Shown here piece after piece: positions 1-7,952 of a stretch of 17,500 bases of DNA. The stretch is from Botryococcus braunii. Lineage: Eukaryota; Chlorophyta; Trebouxiophyceae. Under the pieces are notes generated by a model. That model was not told the origin of the DNA, made no database searches, and saw nothing but the letters and a program-made list of their open reading frames with translations. Location of the stretch: positions 127,501 through 145,000 of the forward strand of contig KV908387.1 in assembly GCA_002005505.1 (NCBI GenBank), in the 5' to 3' direction. How positions within the stretch are numbered: position 1 is the stretch's first letter; the number at the start of each line of letters is the position of its first letter. Both the position numbers and the translations under genes were made by a program.

Positions 1-14
1 ATGGGTGGGGTATG

Positions 15-137
15 CCAGCAACCAGAAACGGTTCACATTGTAGATGTAAAGTATACCAGCAGCCAGGAACGGTTCACATTGTAGATGTAAAGTACACCAG
101 CAGCCAGGAATGATTCACATGGTAGATGTAAAGTATG
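15..137. repeat. 41-bp tandem repeat, three copies
   Basis: Three head-to-tail copies of a 41-bp unit occupy 15-55, 56-96 and 97-137. Each begins CCAGCA(A/G)CCAG and ends with GTAGATGTAAAGTA. Copies 1 and 2 differ at only a few positions; copy 3 is more diverged. No reading frame or known family is suggested. The array may continue left of the window. Confidence 0.9.
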
Positions 138-507
138 ATGGAATGAAAAGTTTACAGATTTGAACACACTGCAAAAACGAAACCTCCCCTATGTATCTTG
201 TTTGATCCGCCCAAAACCCAACCTCAACTCCCCCAATGGGCAATCCAGGTGTCAGTTGCTTCCCAAAGTATCCCACCAGACAGGAACAGTTTCAGTAACT
301 TTTGAAGTGAGACAGATTGAGGACTATGTACGATGTCCAGGTCCTCTTGGTGCTTGAGAATGAAGCGAGCGGTTTGCAAGAACGTGAGTTGAATACAACC
401 AAGACAGGAAGAATTGCTCATGCACGAACTTCTTCTGGAATTTTCGAGCTCAAAACGAACCTGGGAGCAGCTTCACCTATATCCCAGACCTGCTCCTGCC
501 CAACTTG
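138..507. other. Non-repetitive stretch, nothing recognised
   Basis: Open frames here are all under 90 codons and overlap on both strands without any recognisable motif. I see no gene, RNA or repeat that I can support. Confidence 0.5.
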
Positions 508-555
508 CCCTTTTCTTTTCCTTTTTTTCTCCCCTTTTTTTTTTTTTTTTTTTTT
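508..555 (+). repeat. Polypyrimidine tract ending in T21
   Basis: A pyrimidine-only stretch of C and T blocks ends in an uninterrupted run of 21 T at 535-555, followed directly by GGCAGCAG. On the plus strand this has the shape of a strong 3' splice acceptor. On the minus strand it could be the A-tail relic of a retroposed transcript. No flanking exon or target-site duplication was identified, so neither reading is supported beyond the composition. Confidence 0.7.
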
Positions 556-587
556 GGCAGCAGTATGAAAATGATGTACATACACCA

Positions 588-1256
588 TAGACCCCCCGGA
601 TATTCCCTGGGCAAAAGCCACCATATTCCAGGCACCAATACCTAGACAGAAGGCAGCCGCTTCATGCAAGGATACCCTAGGCGAAGGGCCTACAACCTAC
701 AAGGCAGCAATACCCTAGGCGAAGGGCCCACCACATTCCAGGCTGCAATACCCTAGGAGAAGGCCTGCAAGGCAATAGTATTCAGGAACAAGAACAAGAA
801 GCCACCAGAATCCTAGGCGAAGGGCCCTCCTCCAAGCCTAGGAGGTGGCCTACATTGCAACAAGACCCTGGGCGAAGGTCTGCCACCTACAAGCCTAGAA
901 GAGGCCCCCAAGACACCAGTACCCTTGGAGAAGGCCTCCAAGACACCAGTACCCTAGGGGAAGGGCTTTCCCTGCAAGCCAACTACAAGCCCTCCGAGGC
1001 AACAGTACCCTAGGAGAAGGTCCCCAAGGCACCAGTACCCCAAGAGAGGGTCTCCAAAGCAACAGCGAAGTAAGAGAATGCCTCCAAAGCACCAGTACCC
1101 TAAGAGAAGGCCTCCAACACGCCAATACCCTAGGTGAAGGGCTTCCCCCCCACCCTAGGAGACCTCCTCCAAGGCAGCAGTACCCTACGTGAAGGGCCTC
1201 CCGCGTACAAGGCAACCTCTTCCTCGGTGAAAAGCTGCCACCTATAAAGCAATGAT
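588..1256. repeat. Degenerate 30-39-bp minisatellite, about 14 copies
   Basis: The core AGTACCCTAGGAGAAGGCC and close variants recurs about 14 times, with good copies near 672, 709, 748, 918, 947, 1004, 1094, 1124 and 1180. The spacers are rich in CTCCAAG and ACAAGGCA. Unit length drifts from about 30 to 39 bp, so the frame is not kept across the array and it is unlikely to encode a repeat protein. It ends a few bases beyond the stop codon of the AP2 gene on the opposite strand, so it forms that gene's 3' flank. Confidence 0.85.
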
Positions 1257-1259
1257 GCC

Positions 1260-2289
1260 TTAGATGATGGCCCGCTGCGTCTCAGGCAGCCAGATCCCGG
1301 TGGTGAAAAGATGCATGCTGTGTGGCCAGACTGTGCTGGGTCCTCTAAGTGATGGCAAAACCTTCCGTCGCGAGGTCCATCGTCCAGTTGTTGAGGGGTC
1401 TATGAGGAGGGTCACCTGCCATGCAGTTCAAAAGCCGCTTTGTCATACGCACGAGCCGCGTCCTCCTCCTCCTCAAAGCATCCAAGGTTCTGGCGTATTC
1501 CCCCAGCTCTTATTTCTGCGTGCCATTTGTTTATCCCTTTGTGCCAAGCAACCCCACGGTAGGTTGAAGTGCCCCTCGAGAACGCGGGAGCATAGGTGGC
1601 CAGCAGTTCTTGCAGCGACATCTCGTCGAGTTCACTCTTCTCTAGCTCGCTCATGGGGGTTTCGATATCCGAGGTCCGGCCCAGAACATAGCGCACCCTG
1701 CTCACATCAGCATATTTTTGCCCATAAAGAAGAAATCACATTCACTCTTCATTTAGTGCTTTGTTAAAAGAAATGGCAACATTTCTGGGATCCTCTCACC
1801 CTGAGGACAGTGGGGCTTTACTAATGTTTCTATTTTTGGTTTTTTTGTTGACCCATTACCAGGATATCAGGAAGGCATAGGTCATGTCACGCAGTTGCTA
1901 CTGCATTAGAGCAGATCAGAGCCCAAAAGAGATGCGCACAGTAATCTGCAATAAGAAAATTTCTCAGGTACAAATCTTCAATGTCCCAAAACACATCATT
2001 GCAGGTTTTTGGCGTTGGCTGACGTTTTCAAGGCATGCAAGCTTTTTCATTCTTCGGTATGCACTGGGTCAAGCCATACCTGTCTACTGCATGAGCAGCC
2101 TCATCCGCCACTTTATAAGTGCCTACGTAAAATTGTTTGTTCTCTATACGAATAAAGCCTCGCCACGACTGTCCTTTCGACTGTACCCCCCTGAAGCGCC
2201 GCTGCAAACGGGTTCCCATGCCGACTTGCACAAATGTCGGCAATCTTCTTTCGAAACAAAAACTATTATTCACACGCCAGCTATGCCAG
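1260..2289 (-). CDS. AP2/ERF-domain protein with two AP2 repeats (spliced)
   Basis: This is a probable nuclear DNA-binding regulator of the AP2/ERF superfamily. Read from high to low coordinates, the exons are 2289-2080, 1697-1416 and 1344-1260. The introns at 2079-1698 (382 bp) and 1415-1345 (71 bp) both start GT, end AG, lie in phase 2 and follow an exon ending CAG. Repeat 1 (exon 1) shows FRGV, WRGFIR, VGTY and AAHAVD. Its final Arg is rebuilt exactly across the first junction and leads into VRYVLGR. Repeat 2 (exon 2) shows YRGV, W-HAEIR, LGCF, AARAYD and ELHG. The last exon begins RGPSTVWP, which aligns with the G-x-x-T-N-F-P commonly following AP2 domains, and ends at TAA 1262-1260. An ATG at 2219-2217 gives a minimal 168-residue protein starting just before repeat 1. 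A tentative upstream exon would extend it to 220 residues. The AP2 call is firm; the target genes are unknown. Confidence 0.85.
1345..1415 (-). other. Intron 2 of the AP2 gene, 71 bp
   Basis: It starts GTGACC after an exon ending GGCAG and ends GCCATCACTTAG. The phase-2 junction rebuilds an Arg codon. Read-through would stop at once at the TGA inside the donor, which supports removal of this stretch. Confidence 0.75.
1698..2079 (-). other. Intron 1 of the AP2 gene, 382 bp
   Basis: It starts GTATGG after an exon ending GACAG and ends GATGTGAGCAG. The phase-2 junction restores Asp-Arg at the end of AP2 repeat 1 and keeps the frame into repeat 2. This is the strongest splice evidence in the window. 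Confidence 0.8.
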
Positions 2290-2480
2290 CTAAACAAAAC
2301 AGTCTGTGTGATAGCCTATAGATCACATCGAGATCTGCACACGCAGTCGTGCGTATCACTCGTGCGGCTACCCGCACAATGCAGTCACATCGATTGCAGA
2401 ACATAAACAATTACTGTAAGTCTGAATAACGTGTGCGCTCATGCCTTGGAGGCAAACAAATTTGACGATCTTGCTAGTAC

Positions 2481-2566
2481 GGTCTCGCAGCTGAATTTGA
2501 ACAGGGGAAGGCGAAGTCGGACGGTACGTCACGTGCACGAGGTGGTTCTGTTTGTGTTAACGACAT
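2481..2566 (-). CDS. Tentative first exon of the AP2 gene
   Basis: An ATG at 2566-2564 opens a 28-codon frame starting MSLTQTEPPRARDV. It runs to a possible donor, AGACC|GTACTA, at 2481/2480 in phase 2. The acceptor GTTTTGTTTAG ending at 2290 is also phase 2, so joining them keeps the AP2 frame open and gives a 191-bp intron. In the 220-residue product, AP2 repeat 1 would lie at about residues 60-99 and repeat 2 at about 144-192. A second acceptor, ending CGAAAG just downstream, would also fit the phase. A CACGTG hexamer at 2530-2535 lies inside the exon, so this stretch could instead be promoter, with translation beginning at the ATG at 2219. Confidence 0.35.
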
Positions 2567-2960
2567 GATCGTCCTTTCTCCCCCGAATAACAACAAGCTT
2601 CGTGGTAAAACTCAGTATTGGAATGTGCAAAAACACGGCAGGAAGAGTAGAAGCTGGAAAGGGACTTGAGCAATCGCAGATCGACTTGACATAGTGAAAC
2701 ACTTGCCCGCGATAATATACTGTTCAACAACTTTAGCATCCCATAAAGAACTTATTGGAAGAAGAAATAAGATTTGAACGGATGCGGATAGCTTCGTACT
2801 AAGGTCCAAGCAAGCTCGCGAGAAAGCGTATCAGGAAAAAGTGGTGAGCCGGTGTGGTCTATGATCATCTGCTGCAATTTTAGCTATTGTGGTGCTCAGT
2901 GGTAAGTTCATCAATTGGCAGCTAGGCAAGCACATGCGCGCACACACCTTGCAAGAGGCG
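2567..2960. other. 5' flank of the AP2 gene, nothing recognised
   Basis: This lies upstream of the AP2 gene on the minus strand and contains only short overlapping open frames on both strands. I find no convincing TATA element, repeat or further exon. Promoter elements may be present but cannot be named. Confidence 0.4.
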
Positions 2961-2967
2961 AGGAGCT

Positions 2968-2994
2968 GGGGGGTTGGGGGGTGGGGAGAGGGGG
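2968..2994 (+). other. G-quadruplex motif
   Basis: Four G-runs of 6, 6, 4 and 5 bases are separated by loops of 2 (TT), 1 (T) and 3 (AGA) bases, which fits the canonical G4 pattern with short loops. A further G-rich stretch continues to about 3014. It lies about 400 bp upstream of the earliest proposed AP2 start, with the G-rich strand being the non-template for plus-strand transcription. Confidence 0.8.
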
Positions 2995-3049
2995 CAGTTG
3001 GAAGGGTGGGGGGCCCTATGCGTTCCTCCTGCCTCTATGCCTTGTCCAA

Positions 3050-4110
3050 GATAGTGTGGGTTTGAAGTGTGCACATGCATTGTGGGTAATGCAGCAAAGT
3101 GGCACAGATAAGATTAGCATTTTAGGGACCAAACAGATAGAGTTAGGGTTCAGAGTTAGGTCTTTGAAATTTGTGGTTTTAAGGTGTGCATAGAAAATGA
3201 GGATACTGGTGTCTTGAGGTGCAGTCTAGAATGGCATGTTGATGACCGTAGGGTTTTGAGATGCAGTTAGAAGAGCCACATTATACAAATCGTTTTTAGG
3301 TACGGCTGGACTGGCATATTAGAGATACTCTGCGTTTTAGGGTGCAGGCTAGAAAGGCATCATATGCATATAAATCTGAGGGGCGGTCTGGTACGACCTG
3401 TGGTGGATAGTGTGGTTTTGAGGTGCAGCCTGGAATGGGATTCAATGGGTAGTCCTGTTTTGAGCTGCGGTCTTGAGGTGGGGTCGGGGATGGCATATTG
3501 TGGATGTGTGGTGCGCTCTGGGATGGCAAATTTTGTATAGGTTTATTTCGAGGTGCAACCTTGGAAGGCATATGTTGTACAGTTTAGTTTCCAGGTGTAG
3601 CCTGGGATGACATATTTTGTACAGTTTGGTTTTTGGGTGCGACCTGGGATGGCATATTGTGCATAGTTTAGTTTCGAGAAGCAATTTGGGATGGCATGTT
3701 TTGTATTGTTAGTTCCGAGATGCAGCCTTAGATGGCATACTTTGTACAGTTCAGTTTCGAGGTGCATCCTGGGATGGCATATTGTGCATACTGTGGTTTT
3801 GAGGTGGAATCTCCATGGCACATTGTGGGTGGTGTGGTGGTGCACAGAGATCCGGAATGGCATATTGTGCATATGGCTTTAAGGTGCGGTCTGGATTAGC
3901 ATGTTGTGCATATGGATTTAGGGTACGGTTTGGAATGGCGATATTGCGATTATGGGTTTTGAGGTGCGGTCTGGAAGGGAATGCGGTGGGCAGTGTGGTT
4001 TTGAGGTGCGGTTTGGAATGACATGTTGTGGAAAATGTGGACTTGAGGTATGGTCTAGCATAGGGTGCCATTCCACAACTCGCACGTTCTGTGAATGGTG
4101 TTCATTTGTG
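3050..4110. repeat. Large minisatellite, ~39-42-bp units, about 25 copies
   Basis: The recurring unit reads roughly GGCATATTGTGCATA, then GTGGTTTTGAGGTGCGGTCTGGAAT, repeated with point changes and small indels over about 1 kb. Units are clearest between 3480 and 4060, where consecutive GGCAT-like starts lie 39-42 bp apart, and blur towards the left edge. Both strands stay open for 60-110 codons in several frames because the unit is poor in stops. The shifting unit length argues against a conserved repeat protein. Confidence 0.88.
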
Positions 4111-4530
4111 GTTTGGTTTGGTATGGAATGACTTTTCGGCATCTCGGCAATAAACCTTTATAATGCCATTATATTGCCATCAATGGGGCTGGAATGGCGC
4201 GTCTCTGCATTGCTAGTTCAGGATATGAGGAACCACTTATCATCCACTCCCCCTCCGTTTCTCCAATCCACTGCAGTTCCGAATACATCAACGTACATTT
4301 TTGTTCATTCAGCTTGTTCGTGGAGGATGAGGGCTCATCGCACTGTGTCAAGCAGTAGCAGAACAATGTAGAGGTGCCTTGTCAACCTTTTATCAGTTGG
4401 GTTGTATTTTTCAATTGTTTCCGTGCTGGGGCAGTGTGCAGCGGACAGTGGTGTCAAAGTGCTTGGGTACCACTCAGTGAGGATGCCCCTCATTTTTTAA
4501 ACTTGTTCAGATCAAGACCATTAGGGCCTC
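4111..4530. other. Gene-free stretch
   Basis: Short open frames (60-65 codons) overlap on both strands without recognisable domains. The phrase GATGCCCCTC followed by a T-rich run occurs near 4481 and again near 4673, a minor direct repeat. No gene is supported. Confidence 0.4.
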
Positions 4531-4606
4531 GAAGAGGTTCTAACCAATTGAAGAGGTTCTAACCAATCGAAGAGGTTTTAACCAATCGAAGAGGTTCTAA
4601 TCAAGG
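4531..4606 (+). repeat. 19-bp tandem repeat, four copies
   Basis: Four head-to-tail copies of GAAGAGGTTCTAACCAATC start at 4531, 4550, 4569 and 4588. The copies are nearly identical, differing at one or a few bases, which suggests recent expansion. Confidence 0.93.
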
Positions 4607-5076
4607 ACTTCGGAAGTCCCCTTTAGATGTGGTAGTGCCGGTATACAGAGGTTACGTAGGCTGTCTCAGGCGATGCCCCTCGTTTTTTTTCCGTGACACA
4701 CACCCCCAAGCTCTTCAGTCGAGTTCTTATCACCACATCAGTGGACTTCCACAAATGCACATCTAGACTATTGAAATATGGAATACTGGTGCTTTTGGTA
4801 GTACGCTTCTTTTGTACCGCTCAAGAATGGGACAAGATATGACCAGCTGGATGGGGATCGGACCACTCGGGTATGGTATATGGGACCGGGACGGAGCAAT
4901 GTATGGTCAACGCATCCTGGGCCTATTCTGGCCCTATTCCAGTGGGTCACATTTGGTCTTGGATGCGATGGGCGGTTAAAAAGTGTTGCCATTGAGTGGG
5001 GTAAAGGCACAGCTGTGCCGAGATGTGAGTAGTGATAGAGTTGGGCCAAAGGGACCTGGTCGAGGTTGGACCTGGG
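4607..5076. other. Gene-free stretch
   Basis: No repeat array or recognisable coding exon is visible. A 169-codon minus-strand open frame (5277-4768) crosses part of it, but much of its upstream half is a translation of the neighbouring ~62-bp repeat, and its composition (His, Pro, Ser rich) is not gene-like. Confidence 0.4.
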
Positions 5077-5235
5077 ATGGGGTGTGACAGAGATTTGACT
5101 AGCATGGAACCCAGCCACCCAGCCAGAACTTGGACATGGATGAGGTGTGACAAGATTTGACTGGCATGGGACCCAGGCACCCAGCCAGATTTGGACATGG
5201 ATGGGGTGTGAAAAGACTTGACTAGCATGGGCGGA
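5077..5235 (+). repeat. 61-63-bp tandem repeat, about 2.5 copies
   Basis: Units start at 5077, 5140 and 5201, each opening ATG(G/A)GGTGTGA, passing through TTGACT(A/G)GCATGG and CACCCAGCCAGA, and ending TTGGACATGG. The third copy is cut off after about 35 bp. The frame changes because the units are 63 and 61 bp, so it is not coding. Confidence 0.85.
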
Positions 5236-5350
5236 GATGGGATGTTTGGAAATTGGCCTGAAGTGGGACCCAGTCACATATGATCAACCCCACGGCCACG
5301 CAGATGGGACGTCCGGCTTGGTTCCGTCCCCGTCCTGGTCCCCTATATAG

Positions 5351-5821
5351 CACTGGGAGAACGAAATTGTCCCACATTGATCCCACATTGATCCCACCAG
5401 CTGCTAAAAGTCCCACATCGATCCCAAAACGATCCCACAGTGTGGGATAGATGTGGGATCGACGTGGGATTGAACTCTGAAAATTTGGGATCGATGTGGG
5501 ATCAATGTGGGATTGAATTTGGGATCGATGTGGGATTGTGTGACCAAAGTGTACGATTCTGGGACCGGAATTTCCGATCCCACATCGATCCCACATCGAT
5601 GTGGGATTTTGGTGGGATCGATGTGGGATCGATCTGGGAATGATGTGGGATAGAATTTGTGGGATCGATGTGGGACTTTTATGGGATCGATCTGGGACAG
5701 ACTGAGTGGGATCGATGTGGGATTGATACGGGAATGATGTGGGATTGATATGGGAATGATCTGGGACATCCAACAATGATCCCAGGAAGCACGTGGGATT
5801 TGTATGGGATCCATGTGGGAC
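5351..5821 (+). repeat. 11-bp palindromic satellite element, copy 1
   Basis: The array is built from GGGATCGATGT (11 bp) and variants with CAAT, TGAT or AATG in the middle. The orientation switches at least twice. Antisense units fill about 5370-5439 and meet sense units at a near-perfect inverted repeat around 5432-5448. A second switch gives a perfect 20-bp palindrome at 5588-5607 centred on ATCGAT. Sense units then run to about 5821. The left edge, CACTGGGAGAACGAAATT at 5351-5368, is shared with the copy at 10979-11174. Because 11 is not a multiple of 3 and stops are rare, all frames stay open and give a WDRCGIDVGSM-type peptide; this is not a gene. Confidence 0.9.
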
Positions 5822-6012
5822 TGACATAGGATGAGCATATGAAGCCTCAGACTAGTGGGAGAGTAGTAGGAGATGTAAAGAAATCAGCAAAAGTCTATCA
5901 TCATGAGTATACCATTAATATTACAAATCAGATGACCTGCATGCACCTGCGCAGCTGCAGGTGCCAAGTTTAACCTATTTCATTACTAGCTATAGCAGCT
6001 AGCTAGCTACTA
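5822..6012. other. AT-rich gene-free stretch
   Basis: Low-coding sequence with several small self-complementary words such as GCTAGCTAGC near 6000. No gene or known element is seen. Confidence 0.4.
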
Positions 6013-6060
6013 TAGTATGCACTCTGTACGTATACATAGCTATGTATAGAGTGCATACTA
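6013..6060. repeat. Nested perfect hairpin
   Basis: The arms TAGTATGCACTCT (6013-6025) and AGAGTGCATACTA (6048-6060) are exact reverse complements. Inside them lies a second perfect 16-bp palindrome at 6032-6047 (ATACATAGCTATGTAT). Together they give a two-storey stem with a 6-base bulge on one side, capable of cruciform extrusion or an RNA hairpin. Confidence 0.9.
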
Positions 6061-6402
6061 GTTTATTCGTCTATAAGCTTTTAAATAAAGGAATTAGCCA
6101 CGAAGGCGTATATATATATCGTATGTCCGTGCACTTAGGAATACCCACATATTAATGCAGAAACTTAAATGTCAACTTCATTACCAGTTTTGAAGCTACC
6201 AGCAAGTAATTAAACTCCATGCAATATGTCTTGTTGACTCAGGATCATATGCTGGTCTGGCAGCCTCTACAACCTTAATGCAAACTTAAGGGCCGAAACA
6301 TATGTATACATGGGATACTAACTGCACTCCCATGTTCATGTAGTGGCTCCCATGTTTTGGCTGCACCCAGGAGAGCTACCATAAAACCTCAGACCCACCC
6401 AC
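6061..6402. other. Gene-free stretch
   Basis: AT-rich with short words such as TATATATAT near 6110 and CATATGTATACATG near 6300. No exon, repeat array or RNA gene is supported. Confidence 0.4.
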
Positions 6403-6903
6403 CTACACTGATGATGTCGCTTTTGACAATACTAATAATGCAAGGCTGGTGTCACTTTGTGAGACTGGTACCAGCAGCCACAGATTCCACAGTTGGTGGG
6501 TGTACTTGCTTGACAGACAGGAACTTTCCAATCCTCTGCCGGCATGAAAATTCTGGAAACGGCTCCCGTGCCTGAATGACTCTCTAGTCCTGTAGAGGAA
6601 GATCTTCCAAGCTCCATGGGCAGTTGCTGCGTATTCGATGTTACTGCAAAACCCACACTCCATGTCACTTGCATGGACCACTTTGAAAAGAAAGTTGTGC
6701 ATGAGGTACAGCCTATGTAAAATCACCATCGGGTCCTTAACATTGTGCTTCAGCCATGCATGTCGACCTAAGAATGCCAAGTTGTTGATGCCCATCCCGC
6801 TCCCACACCCAGGGCTTCGCTGGAGACAAAATATTGCTCCCAAGCCCCTCACCCAACCCCTCCCAGGCATCAAGAAGCTGCGCGCACTGTTTCCAAAGTC
6901 CAC
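6403..6903 (-). other. Unconfirmed 166-codon open frame
   Basis: This is the longest open frame in the window that is not mainly a simple repeat. It opens at GTG rather than ATG, with internal ATGs later. The translation is rich in His, Ser, Leu and Arg with no domain I recognise. No flanking splice sites or homologous pattern support it. The upstream end enters the dispersed element that reaches 6992. It may be chance or a decayed coding relic. Confidence 0.15.
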
Positions 6904-6991
6904 TAAACATCAGATATGTACTCCTCCCCTCCCAGAACCCCTCCCTCTGCCATGGCAAATTGTCTGAGCCATCATCTCCAAGATCTGCAGC

Positions 6992-6992
<1 letters not shown>
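6887..6992 (-). repeat. Dispersed element abutting (CA)n, copy 1
   Basis: Read on the minus strand from 6992, this begins GCTGCAGATC, then TTGGAGATGATGGCTCA and GGCAGAG, a GGGGTT(C/G)TGGGAGG block, GGAGGAGTA and TTTAGTGG. The same order of blocks is found on the plus strand at 10738-10865, with small indels. In both places the element starts immediately after a long TG tract, so the microsatellite and the element look like one unit. Confidence 0.75.

Positions 6993-7057
<65 letters not shown>
6993..7057 (+). repeat. (AC)n microsatellite
   Basis: About 32 uninterrupted AC units, followed by a mixed AC/AG/CGCA tract. It lies directly against the dispersed element ending at 6992. Confidence 0.97.
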
Positions 7058-7060
<3 letters not shown>

Positions 7061-7082
7061 AGAGACAAACACACACGCACAC

Positions 7083-7157
7083 ACGCGCTCGCGCACGTGC
7101 GAGCGCGCGCGCGCACACACACACGCACGTACGCGCTCGCGCACGTGCGAGCGCGCG
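7083..7157. repeat. CG-rich alternating purine-pyrimidine duplication
   Basis: A 27-bp block beginning ACGCGCTCGCGCACGTGCGA occurs at 7083-7109 and again exactly at 7131-7157, 48 bp apart. Each contains GCACGTGC flanked by near-complementary arms GCGCTC and GAGCGC. Most of the stretch from 7071 to 7175 alternates purine and pyrimidine, the composition that favours Z-DNA. Confidence 0.85.
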
Positions 7158-7184
7158 TGCACACACACACACACAGACACACAG

Positions 7185-7196
<12 letters not shown>

Positions 7197-7279
<83 letters not shown>
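7197..7279 (+). repeat. (AG)n microsatellite
   Basis: An uninterrupted run of about 41 AG units follows the AC-rich tract. A pure purine mirror-symmetric strand of this length can form a triplex (H-DNA). Confidence 0.97.
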
Positions 7280-7282
<3 letters not shown>

Positions 7283-7394
7283 TGGGGGGGGCCAAGTAAG
7301 GTAAGGGTCCTGCACACATGGAGCTTCTTCTTCTGACCTCGGCGCAGCTTCGTTGCGGTGGGTTTCTCCTTACGCTTCCCAGCAACAGTCTCCT

Positions 7395-7563
7395 GGACAG
7401 GATGGAGGCACAAATGAGGGAAAGGGGAAATATCGTAACAGAAAGGGAGATAGGGGAGAGGGAAGGGAGGTAGAAGGGGGCAAGAGGGAGAGAGTGAAAA
7501 GGGGGGGGGGGAGAGGATAAGGGTGAGAGGAGCTGGTAAAGGGGGGTTGGGGGAGGGGGGGAG
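7395..7563 (+). repeat. Purine-rich, G-run-rich tract
   Basis: An almost pure A/G stretch has runs of up to 11 G (around 7501-7511) and a block GGGGGGTTGGGGGAGGGG near 7542-7560 that fits a G-quadruplex with short loops. It is followed by CGCGTGCACGCACG and a short (CA)n at 7620-7642. It is not coding. Confidence 0.8.
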
Positions 7564-7642
7564 CAAACTGTGACAAACAGACATGCAATCGCGTGCACGC
7601 ACGCCACACCCCCCCCCAACACACACACACACACACACACAT

Positions 7643-7952
7643 TGCACACGTGGAAAATATGAGGGTTCCATGGATGTTACAGAGATGAAATACCTCTATG
7701 AATCATCAAGGTCAATTTCTTGTCGCTGCTACCAACTTTGTCATCAGCAAGTTTGCCGTCAGAAACCCATTAGGCGTTTGCAGACTGGTAGATTCTGTTC
7801 AAATTTGCCGAGTTCCTCGTCTCGGCAGTGCGTAGTGACAGACAATGTGTCTCCATTGCAGCTGTTTTCTCTACCTTTGTACACAGTGATTTGGCCTGCA
7901 TGTCAAATACTCGGAGTCAAGTGCGTGCTTGTGTGAAACTCAATGCAGGTGA
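7643..7952. other. Gene-free stretch between repeat tract and small ORF
   Basis: The plus frame stays open from the preceding (CA)n to 7936, but the peptide has no recognisable domain. There is no minus-strand frame of 60 codons or more. Nothing is supported. Confidence 0.35.

Noticed and set aside
535..555. Retroposon poly-A tail (T21 on the plus strand)
   Set aside because: No transcript-like body or target-site duplication could be found on the minus strand next to it.
588..1256. CRISPR array
   Set aside because: Repeats are degenerate, the units lack constant-length unique spacers, and the context is eukaryotic with no cas genes.
1264..1767. A 167-codon plus-strand frame
   Set aside because: It is antisense to the AP2 exons, whose domain pattern and splice junctions on the minus strand are far stronger evidence.
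5222..5838. Long frames on both strands (up to 201 codons) with His-Ile-Asp-Pro-Thr or Trp-Asp-Arg-Cys-Gly repeats
   Set aside because: They are translations of the 11-bp satellite, whose length makes every frame open; the array also switches orientation internally.
6834..7671. Frames up to 253 codons rich in Ser-Leu, Cys-Val, His-Thr or Arg-Glu
   Set aside because: They arise from (AC)n and (AG)n tracts; no start context, domain or non-repetitive core supports a gene.
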